64,000 nucleotides of DNA, taken from contig NC_088354.1 in the NCBI RefSeq assembly GCF_036884655.1, forward strand, positions 11,850,501 to 11,914,500, in the 5' to 3' direction. Each line of letters opens with the position of its first letter. The first letter of the stretch is position 1. Made by a program: the position numbers and the translations under genes. This document shows, piece by piece, positions 48,408 through 60,400 of the stretch. The stretch is from Musa acuminata AAA Group. Its lineage: Eukaryota > Streptophyta > Magnoliopsida > Zingiberales > Musaceae. Under the pieces are notes generated by a model that saw only the letters and a program-made list of their open reading frames with translations, ran no database searches and was not told the origin of the DNA.

Positions 48408-51400
48408 ATGGGGACCTCTCGGAGGAAGGGATCTGGTAGAGCCGCCGCCGCCGTCTCACAGCAGCAGCAGTGGAAGGTCGGTGATCTCGTCCTCGCCAAG
48501 ATGAGGGGCTTTCCGGCGTGGCCGGCCATGGTATCCTCTTGGTCCTTCGATCCATCCTAACTTCTGCAACGGAGTTTAACTCTCTTCTTTTGCTTTGCTG
48601 CGCTGTCCTTTCTTGATTTCGTACCGGTTATTCATCTTTTCTTGACTTTGTTTATTTTTCTCTCCCCTATTGTTTTGCTGGCTCCCCTTGTTTGATTCTG
48701 TAACTATTACGTATCTTTTTCTTGACTTTCTTGATCGAAGTAAGTGAAGCAAAAGAGAGATTATCTTTCGGGCTACTTTAGTTTCAATTAGAGATCTGGG
48801 CTTGAGAAGAAATTGCTTCGGTTGCCCTACGCGATGCTGTGTGCTTGCTTTTCTGTTGATATGGATATGAACCATTGTTTATTGTGTAACCTAGGCGAAA
48901 CCTGATTTACTCTTTGATTTTGTGACCACGAAATGCACTCTGAAGATTATGCTGTAAATATCTATAAACGTTGTTTCTTGTTTGATTTAAATACCTCTCT
49001 GTTGTTGCGGAGCCTGATTTTTTCTATTCCTTTTTTATCTTGAAGTGCACAGGGATATATATATGCTGTAAATCTTCCAGTAAATTTGAATTTTCTTTGC
49101 CTTTTCTGGGTTGTGGACTTTGACAAACTTTGCTCATTGATATTTTTGATGGTTGGCAGATTAGTGAACCAGAGAAGTGGGGCTTCTCTGCTGTGCGTAA
49201 GAAATTGTTTGTTTACTTCTATGGAACTAAACAAATGTGAGTACTTTAGCGTTGGATGCTTATTTTATATATGCCCTCAAATGATTTGACAGAAGTTTAC
49301 TGGAAAAAAATGGTTTCATATTTGTTTTTCATTTACATGTGAAGCATCTTTTATATAATTTGTGCCGCTAGAGACTACTACAGAGGTTTTCTAATTTGTG
49401 TGTTTTTTTTGGATAGCTTCTACTGCTAGAGAAATTAAGGTTTAAGATGCTATATTTTTCTAGGTTTCGTACATGCAAACTTACGTTAGAATGTCCCTTT
49501 TTTGTTCTAAGAGCAACATGTAACTTTCATGGAAAAGCAATGTGAAATATATCACGATCAGATGCAACAATCTCATTCTATATTTTTTGAGACCTTGGCT
49601 TGGGTTTTGTAGTCATGGTTCTGTCCATTTAAGGTTGAACTTTTCAACGAATTTTATGGCAGTTTAAAGTTGCTAGATGTCATACATATGGTTTATCACT
49701 ACCAGTGAGAATTAAACTTGGTGTTATGTTCTGATGTCTTGTCTATGGATGATAATTTGCAGTGTGCAATACAAGCCATGTTTTGGTGGAAAAAGTGGGA
49801 CAAGGTGTTTAATTATTGTTTTTTTTGTAGAATGGTTTTCAGAGTTTGGCAGAAGCTTTGAACCAAAACATTACACACTGAGAAACTGAGAAAAACTGAG
49901 ACACATTCGAGTCAAAATTCACATCCATAAAACCTGTGCAGTTTATAATCATATATCACATCACTCAAACTTTTATGAAAACCCAAACTAATTAACAAAA
50001 CATTAACCACACTTATAAATCCATAAGCGTAAGAATTTATATAATTAGAACTCTAATCATTTACCATAAGTTCATATCATCGTAAAATAAATATTTTAAA
50101 ATTTCAAACGTGAGAGGTCTTTTAAAACTTTTATACGATATATCAATTCAAATCTGTCGACAACATTTCATTACATATAAAATATGCTTATACAATAACC
50201 ATAATATATCAACCAACAAGGCTAAAGACAACATTTCATTACATACAAAACATTATATTTTCCTAAAGCATAACTACTCCATGACTTAATTTCAGAATTT
50301 TGAAAATTTAAAATTAAAATATTTTTGTGTATTTGATTATTTTTTTGTTCTTCAATCATCTCTCACATTTTGATGGCATCTTTTTATATGTTGATTTAAT
50401 TACACATCTAAAAAATTAAGGCGGGTACAATACCCTTTTTCGAGGATCATAGAGCCTAGAGGCTAGTTTCATGCATAAGCCTTTATAAAATTATATATAA
50501 CTTTGGTGTATGAAGCAAACAATGACATACAGATCTAACATTTTATGAATCTCAAGTATAAATGATGTTCCTGATGTAATCATAATACTACTTGCATTGT
50601 GGTAATTAATAACTTAGTTGTGATGAATTATGTTTCACTCTTAGCCGTTCCTTCCCATCTCAGACATTACAGACTATCACTTATTGATTGTTCAATCATG
50701 GTGGCTAGGGGATTTGTTGTCAGATTGTTTGATTTTTTTTTATAATTATCTGAACTAATTATGTAGGATCTTCTATTAAAAACTATATACTGTTTTTTAT
50801 TTTGAATTTTATTATATATTTATTTTTAGAATTGATGGTTGGAAGAGCTTTCTTCTTTAAGATATTAGAGGATTCTTAGAGTTCAACTATCAAAGATTCC
50901 CCATGTCTCATAGGAAATTTTGGCTATGCTAATGTGTGTTGCCACTTGCAACTTATAAGAAGATCCAGTTAACAGTGTGATCAAGTTTGTAGAGTGATAG
51001 AGAGGGGAGCTAATTTTAGAATCTATAGGGATCCATTTGATACATCAATGAATCAGTGGAAGCAGCAGATATGGAAATATCTGTCGGATGGCAATTCAAT
51101 GTCTATCGATATGTCTGAAATGTGAGATCTTAGGTACCAGTGCTTCTGTAAAAATCTAAATGTTATATTTTTAAAATTTGCATAGTTTTAGTTCAATGCC
51201 AAGGTGTTTCCAGTTAAATTCCAGCTTCTAATTGGTTTATGAAAAGGAACTTCTTAAGTTGGAGTTTCAGATGAAAATTCATAATATGAGAGGGTTAGGG
51301 GTTAAATTCATAATTAAGTTGGAGTTAAATTCCCCGTGACATTGCCGAGTCTTCTTCTCCCCATGCGGATGAGAAGTCGTCGATGACACTAAGGTCTCAT

Positions 51401-54400
51401 CGCCTCATACGAGGAGGAGATGACATCTCATCTACCGCGTTCGACGAGGGAGGGCGGCGACGGATCGAGATCGTCAATGGAGAGCGGTGTTGGATCTCCA
51501 TGTTCTTCCTTTTTTTCTCCCTTGGCTAATACCACTAGGTAGCTGGCGGCGACGGTTGAAATCGATCATCTTTGACCGATTTAGGGTGGTGACGGGACGA
51601 AAACAGCCCCATTCGACGGTACTGCCCATTAGCTGGCGATCTACGTACCGGTACGTACTGTCCGGTATTGGCAGAATTATTCGAAATTAATATCCTTGGT
51701 CTAAAGACCTTTGCATATCAGAGGCTTAGGGGAGGACTGTCCGGTATTGGCAGAATTATTCGAAATTAATATCCTTGGTCTAAAGGCCTTTGCATATCAG
51801 AGGCTTAGGGGAGGTGTTGGAATAGAATCACTAGATGCAAATCATGGAGACCCTCTTCAACTCTTAACAACTTCGGGATATTCATCTTATTTTTCTTTTG
51901 GTCGCTGCTTTTCCATTATTCTGACTGGTCAGTCCTATTTTTATACTTTGGCTTCATCTCCTCTTTTTCCCTACCCATTGATGTTCCTTATCTTTTGTCT
52001 ACCTTTCTTTCCTTGTTCATATTACCTCATTATGATAAATAGCATATGTACATCTAGTAGCTTACTTATAAAGCTGAAGTTTTTTTATATTATTTCCTTG
52101 ACGTTGTCAAATTATGCTTGAGCTAGACATCAAAATATTTGTTGTCAGTCTTTTCTATATTGTAACATTTTTGTTGATTAATACCTAATTTATTCACTAC
52201 TTTGTTATACTAACAATATCATACTAAGGTAATTACTAAAAATACAATGTATAGACATCTTTAGCTAGATATGGAATTGGGTGCTTTAATAGATCACTCT
52301 CCAATTTATTTTTTCTTAGAGGTTTGTGAAAATGAGTAGAGAGAATTGCACATTGATTTTGAAGCTGATATATCAAGGCAGCGACTGAATATTTTTCTGC
52401 ATATAATAGCATGGTATTCTTAGAGTTGTCTTCTCGAGGTCATGCTGTTACAAATGAAGGCTTTATCTTTTGGCTTCTGGTGTTTTAAAAGATCATTGAA
52501 TCCTATAATTTGGTTAGGTTCTAATTTCAGTTTCAGTCTGAAACTTTTTTATTTTAGACCAACTTTTTTCTGACTGTATTGTGTTGTGTTTGTCTTTTTT
52601 ACTATGAACTATGAAGACATATTTTTATTTCATTTTTACAAAGATTGCCAAACTTTAAGCACATACCTGAGTGGTAAATTACCTCATCAATGTAGTTGTA
52701 GTGGGGAAAATTCTTAGGATAATTTGATGTAAGTCAACTTGTCCAAAGCTATTTTGTGTTCTAAGATATAGGAATGCAATATCCCATGATATTCCCACAT
52801 CCCAATTAATAGACTTGAACTTCTGTGAATGATTTTGGGTTAGAGTAATGAAGCTATCTGGTTGGATTTCCCTTATGGGGGTGAACTAAATTGACTAAAG
52901 ACGATAGGCCTTTTTCTTTAAAAAAGGTGAAAACCTATTCATTCAAAGAAGGTAAAGAACATCTTCAGGAATAGAGTAATGTGGAGTTCCTCTCCCCGGC
53001 TTAAAGATTTTTTACATTTGATGCATCTAACATTGGCCAATTGATGGGTAATGTTCTTCTGTGAATGTGGCTGAATTTAACCATTCTAACTAAATTAACA
53101 AATTTCAAAATGTCCTTTACAATGGATTGAACTTGCCAAGGCACGACAGAGAAACCATATAGAAAGTTCACCTCCTCCGACGAATCTGATTGCACCCAGA
53201 CATTGCTGAGCCCTTCCCGTCTAACATATTTCAGGCCTTCCAAAATTGCCTTGTATTCAACATGCAGGGTGTCTGACTGCACCCAAACATTGCTGAGCCC
53301 CTCCCGTCTAACATAGTTTGGGCCTTCCAAAATCACCTTATATTCAACATGCAGGGTGGTTTAGGCACATCCAAAATTGCATCGAGCTGCTGCCGACCTG
53401 CTTCGCCTCATTTTGATGACAAAACCTGTACCTGAAAAATTAGATTGTGTGGAAAGATCCATCACATCGCATTATATAATCTGATAGAGAGCATTCCTCT
53501 CCAATGTGTTGTGTTTGAACCATGGTTTGCAATACCATACCATACCGCTCGGTACGAGTGGTACGTACCAATCCGATACAGGATTGGTATGGGCAGTACA
53601 TTGGTACACCTTAGTGTAGTATGTGTCAGTATGCTTGGTGCAGCTCGATACGTACCGTATCGACAGCTGATCGGTACACCGATATAGTATAATATTTATA
53701 ACCTTGGTCTGAACAATTCTCTCGTTTTTAAATATACTCTTGGTGAATTCGTTGGTGGTAGTAACCAGCAACCACCTTAGTCCAAATAGAGATGATGTTG
53801 CCTTGGCGGCTGTGAAAGTTTCATCAATAAGCCAAGGGACCATATGGAGATACAAATAAGACTTCTGATTTGCCAAGTAATATTTCTGTCTAAGTCTGTC
53901 CCCTCCTGCACCCATGCTCTGGAATGGCATTCATTAGAAGAAGGATAATTAATGTTGCAGCTTAGAGGCCATGAAATCCCAGAGTTGATCCAAAGACCTT
54001 GAGCAGCCAACAATAAACTGCCAGTAGTTGACATCAACCTGAGGTTGCTAGGATTACAAGATTATAAGTTTGCGCTCTATAACCCTAGTTGGAGTTGTGT
54101 AAATTTTAACCGTAATATGGATCTAATCTTGCCAGGGAGAAATTTCATAATTTGTCACTTGTAACTGTGAATTTATTTGGGTTGTAATGACGTAATGTTC
54201 AAAATAATTAAAACTTACAGGTGCAACCCATATGATATTCATGTTATTTGTAGTATAGAGTATAATGGGTTTTAGGCATTCATCATTGCTGTAACCAATT
54301 CACAATACAGGCATTCATCACCTTATCTGAATGGCGATTGTTTAGTTAGCTGGAAAGTATTTCAGATGTGTAGGATAGTAGTGCTAATTAGCATCCCTAT

Positions 54401-57400
54401 GCTTTGGCTATCCAGCTGAGTATGTGGATTCAACCGAATACTTCCTGTTGCCCTTTTCTGCAGATCATTCTATATACCACACAATTCTAGGAAGAGAGAA
54501 CTCTATGGAATATAAAAACAGATCTTACTGGATGGCTAGCAGCCTGTTCTCAAATTTTAAAGAACTACCTACCACATTAGACGACACACCACATTTGAAC
54601 AAGAGATAGATTTTAGTACTAAAGGCTAGTTAAGTGGTTAAAGAACCTGCCTTGTGGTTGTTTCTCAGCCTATTTGAACCTGCAGGTCATTCTGCTGTTT
54701 TATTCTCTTGTACTGAAAATATCTTAGAGACTGGTAATGGGAAGTATTGATATAGAGCAATGGCAGTTTTTAAGTCACAAATGACTACAAAGCCAATTTT
54801 ATGAATCTGGAGCAATATAATGTTTAACAATTTTTACAGACATCAAATATTTTCTAGTCATTTACATGTTTTCTGTTATGTAATATTCCAACTTTAGCTT
54901 ACTTTTATTCTTTTTTTCTTCAAGCATCTGACTTGCTGCTCAGGGTTTATTCCACTTTATTCTGTTAGATAAGTTCATGTTTATGATATGTGCTTAAGGT
55001 ACCTTGTTGCTTGTAGCTCTTTACTATGTCTCTTTTTTCACTTTTTTGAATAGATATTCTTTTTTGTTGTGATCTTCTGTGTAGCGCCTTCTGCAATTAT
55101 GCTGATATTGAAGCTTTCACCGAGGAGAAGAAGAAATCTCTTTTGCTTAAGCGCCAGGGCAAAGGGGCTGATTTTGTGCGAGCTGTTGATGAGATAATTG
55201 ATATTTATGAAACTTTAAAGAAGCAGGATCTGTATGAATCTAATACAAGCAATGATGATGTCGAGCCATGTGCTGAAAATCTGAAACTTGTAGGAACTAG
55301 AAGCAATTCTTTTAGCTTTAGGAACCGTTTGGAACTTGGCTCACATGTAGATTCTGACCGTAAGTTAGAAACTGTCTGTGACATGGAAGAAACCAATGAT
55401 ACTGTGGGTTCTGAAGAAGTTTCTGCAACCTCAACTGCAGATGATTCTCAAAAGGATTTAGTGATTGATGAGCCACTTCAAATGGTAACCGTTCTTGATC
55501 AACTTAGACAAAACTCATTAGGTGCTAGTATTACTTCAAAGAAGAAAAGATTTAGGGATGATTCCCAGGATAGCTCATTTTTACAGAAAAGTGTGCCATC
55601 ACGTAGGGGGTTTAAGAGTTCATTGGTTGCTGATTCCTCAATAACTCAGGAGTCCACTTCAGTATATGATTCTGATCTATCAGGTGATTTGATTCCTGAT
55701 GTGATTCTTAGTGTGAATGCAGAAAGCAAGACTAAGCAGCATGCATCTCATACATCTAATTTTCATGTCACGGATGTGCCTTGTACTGCTAGTATGCCTT
55801 CAAATGGTTGCAGAGAGGAAACTGGTACTGAAATTGTAGCAAAAGATTATGAGGCATGTCAACTGAACATAAGTGTTGTAGAATCCAGTTGTCTTCATGA
55901 AGCCTCTACAAATGGATGCTTGGGTGACAAAGATAAGTTGAATCGAAATATTGAACTCCCCACAAAATCTTCTGTGCATAAGAAAATAAAATCAAATAGA
56001 AAACAAGTAAATGATGCTGCAGAATGTGCTGTGTTGAACAAGGATGATGATTTACAAGTTGTGTCTGGTTACAGTCCACCAAATTCTTTCAACGCAATGG
56101 AGGAAACAAATCAGAAGGCAGATGGAGATGAACACCTTCCTCTGGTGAAGAGAGCTAGGGTCCGGATGGGCAAACCGGTTGCAGAGGAGGCACAGCATGG
56201 TGAGCTCATCTGTGGTGATGAAAAATTGGAAACATTAACCGTGGTGACTAGTTGTGACGAGCAGCATACATCCCCTACTTTTACAAATACTAGTCTTCTC
56301 GAAGGGACATTGTTAACAGGTAAAGAAGACTTAAATTCGTCTGTACTAAACAATTGCTCTCCACCTTCAGGAAAGGTCCTTATGTTTTGGAAGGCCAAAA
56401 ATTATCAATTAAAGAATTCCATGCTAGATGTTGAAGCCGCTTTGCCTCCATCAAAGCGCCTACATCGTGCTTTGGAAGCTATGTCTGCTAATGCTACTGA
56501 AGCTACAGAAAGTTGTACTGAATCTACAAGGGCTATAGAAGCTAATATCTTCATGGCTTCTGATGCAAAGTTCGGAAGCCCTGTAAGATTGCGGAGCATA
56601 TGCTCATCTGACTGTGACACACATGCAATTAGTCAATCAGGGTCAGTCACACAGAATTTAGACATTCCTTCTTTATCTTCTTCAGAAGTAAAAACACATG
56701 ACATTCTTGCCGACATTGAAATTGTTAGGAGCCCACAAAATAAGGATTGCAATAAAATTCTACAGAATGTTGCTGAATGCAATGGATTTAGTGTATCCAA
56801 AGCTGTTGTTGGTATTACTCAGAAGGAAAGTCCACAGCCATGTTCTTCAAAGTTCACCGAAGAGGTTAATGTCACACCCTCTGATAATTTGGCTGATAAG
56901 GCACGTCTATCATTGGATAAAACAAATAAGGATATGATGGAAAACAAGGATGGAAACCACCATGTTTGCATGGACCACATTAATAGAGATGAAAGTGTAG
57001 AACTTGTTGTACATAAGCAGGATGCTTTTTTAAATGCTGATGGGGGTATTCACTTTGTGCCTCCTGATGAAGCTGTTCTAACTGTATCAGCTGCAGATAT
57101 GGTTTCAATAGCAAGCAGCACATCCGGGGCCACAATGTCTTCTTTTCAATCTGATGAAGACAGTCAAACTGTCACCATGTAAGCTTTTAGTAATTATTGT
57201 GTTATTTAGTTTGCGTTGTTTAATTATAACTGCTCTTAGTTGTAAATATTTCAATTATATACCAATTTATTTTGTATTAAAGTTTAATCATTGGGTTAGG
57301 TTGTGTTCAAGATTTTTCAGTATATAAAAGAAGAAAAATTGTGCAGTAGGACATTTCAAAAATGCTTTTAGATAAGCAAAATTTACTAACGAGCTTAGGA

Positions 57401-60400
57401 TGATCTAGAAATATTCACATTCAGTGCATACTTAAGATTTGCTTGTTAATCCCAAATAAAAACTCTCGCTTTTCCACTTTAGATATGATTTTTTTTTTAA
57501 ATTTAGTTTACATGAATTTTTAGGTAAAGTTGATCTAGCTTAATTCTGGTCAAAACTCATTTATGAGTGGTTGTAAAATCCTTAATCTTCACATATTGAA
57601 ACTGCTAAGAGCATTGCCATTCTCTCTCAAGAGTCTAATTGGGTTAACATAGTAACTAACCTGGATGAATCCAAGATTGAGCAAACTATCTCAGGTTAAT
57701 GTCAGTTTGTTTTCAGATGCTTCTGCTGGTTGTCATTAGTTGTTTTTAATCACCATATATCCTGAAACATGTGTTGTAGAAAACTTCTAATGGACCATGC
57801 TACAACAAAAACATTCCTAAAAGAAGCAGAAGCATATCAGGAGACAACAGTCTATTCTTCACTTGTTATCTGTTTGTGCTTCATAATTAGATAATAAGTT
57901 GTTATCTCTTTTAATATTTTTTTGGCTTCAAGTAGTTTACTATTATTTTGTGAAATTATGTAATAAGTTGGTCTTGAACATTTTATTTTTGAAGCATACT
58001 TATCAGAACCCGACAAACTGGTTGGTTGAATCGAAAAAACTGAGAATCAGACCATTAACCGGTTTTGGTTCCCTTATTGGATTTATTATGTCGAAAAACT
58101 GGAATGAATCAGTTGAACCGATCATTTGTTGGATGACACGCATGAATCGATTGATTAAATAAAAGCGATCATATATACGCTTTCAATCTCTTTCTCCTCT
58201 ACGCTTTCAATCTCTTTCTCCTCTACCCCTCCCCTCTCATGTGTTCTCTTCATCTCATCTACTTCGCATCACTCTTTTTTCTTTTTGTATTTTCTATTTA
58301 TTTTTCTTTCTTCAATAATTTGTGGTCTGCTCCTCTTCTCCCAATCGTTCTTGTTCATGTGGTCATCGTCTCATTGTCTTCTCTTTTATTGTACTTCGCT
58401 ACTTCATTTTCTTAATATAATTTTACTTTATTTTCATCATAATATATGTCACATCCATATCCAAATTCTTAGTTCAGCAATTTAATTACATATTCACACT
58501 TTAACTTTTTAAATTTTATCACATATTATTTAATTTGGATATAGGTTTATGTTTATAGTGTTGGTTGATGTTAATAATTTTATCATATTCTATTCAACTG
58601 AAATTTTGTTTTCATTTGTCTAACATTGTTCATTAGTAATTTTGGCATATTAGATTTTTACTATATAAATTTGAATTGTTATATATGTTTTGAAAAATAT
58701 ATTTGAATTAAATGTGCAGTTGGATCAGTTGACTCACCGGTCCCACCAGTGACCCAGGTTTTGGTTGGGTTGCTTTCTAGTCTGGTTCTGATTCCTTTGT
58801 TCTGAAGCTATACATGGGATGGTTCCACATATAAGTTATTATTGTTCTGTTTGAACCTAAAGACAGCTTGATCTTCAAGTTTACACTAAGCAAAAGACCT
58901 GTTTTATGTTTGAAGTAATCCAGCTTTTAAGCTGATCCCACTTGTAATTCAAGTAGGTCTACAATTGGTAATGAGGTATGCCTGGAAAAGAAAACATCAA
59001 GCAAATGTAATATTACTATAATGAAAAGCTCAAGTTTGATACAAAACATCATCACAGGCTAGCAAATTTCTCATGATCAGTCTGGTTTTGTAGCCATTTC
59101 TTCCTAGCTTGATCAACCAGGAAAAACATGCATAGTTCAACACCTCTTTTAAGCTTGATCTGTTAGAAAAATTAGCTGAAGCAATGTCACCAAACTTAAA
59201 AATCAGGATATGAGTTTGAACATTTATATCTGATCTTGCAATGAGCCTGATATCAGAACGTCAATGTTTAAGCTAACATTGTAATGGTGAGTTTATCCTT
59301 GTGATATTATTTTTATAGGGCAAGGTGGTAAAATTGCTCTCAACAATATTTCCTCTAAGCTGGACATCAGAAAGAGGACATAGTTTACTTATATGTTTAT
59401 GGGTGCCTTTGGTTCATTAGCTATTTTGTCTGCTTTTATTCTGTTGTCCAGTTTGCATTTTTTTACACTAATCATTTGGTATATCTTGATTTGAAAATTT
59501 GAATTATGAGGAAACATTTCTTGTCATTGCATTCAGGCAAGGTGCTGTTAAAGAAACTCAACACAGACAAACTCCAAAAGGTAGGTGTATTTCTCCTGAT
59601 TTGATGCCCATGAAAGAACTGATTGCTGCAGCTCAGGCCAAGCGAATTTTGTCTCGCTCCACTTCCTTTTCTCACAGCTATTTAGATGGTAAAATTGTTC
59701 CAGATGCAATAGTAAGCCCATCTCTAGTCCATAAAGGAGACTTTTCTGGGCAAGGTTTTCCTCCAAATAGTTTGGTCAACAATACATCTACTGGCGATGA
59801 TATGAGCAATTCATCCCAGAATGGCGGAAAAATTTCTCACATTAGTTTGCAACTGAAATGCACAAACAGATCTAACCATGTAGAAGCAAATGCAGCATGG
59901 AAAACTTTTGAAGCTTTACTTTGTACACTGACTAGGACAAAAGAGAGCATAGGCAGAGCAACACGGCTTGCAATTGATTGTGCTAAATACGGGTTGGCTG
60001 CAGAGGTCAGAGTCATTTGCGCTTTACTTTTTTGTTTTCTTGTTAAACATTTCTCATTTTTTCTGTATTTATGTTCCAATCTTTCCTGCTATAATTGTTT
60101 AATCTATTTATGAATTATACTCTTGCTGTGAATATTCCTTTCGTTTGAAGGGAAAATATTAGAGTTTTGCTGATTAAAATTCAACTAAATGTTATGCTAA
60201 GGCTATACTGTTCAATAATTGGTTTTTTTGTATGCATTTCACTAGCATGATAATTTAGCAATTTGTAACAGATTGTGGACTGGTGTGTTCGCAGGTGAAA
60301 AATATTAAGGTTTAGTATTCAGTTAACAAACAGAATAGTCTAGCAGGTTCTTTTCAGTGTAGCTAATTTAGTGAATGATTCTTGTTATCTGTCTGTGTGA

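Larger units (their letters stand above)
49237..55084 (+). other. Intron 2 of the HULK gene (5.85 kb), with nested transposon debris
   Basis: Donor GTGAGT at 49237 and acceptor TGTAG at 55080-55084. The left half is AT-rich with no recognisable feature up to about 51300. The right half holds the MITE relic with tandem duplication (51600-51815), the LINE fragment (53000-54050) and the MITE inside it (53521-53706). Open frames here, such as 51711-52121, are not exons. Confidence 0.8.

Noticed and set aside
51711..52121. 136-codon plus-strand frame in HULK intron 2 as an extra exon
   Set aside because: It starts in the 79-bp tandem duplication and shows no similarity to HUA2/HULK proteins. Exon 2 joins exon 3 in frame without it.
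54622..54700. Functional tRNA gene
   Set aside because: A- and B-box-like words exist, but no acceptor or anticodon stem pairs convincingly.
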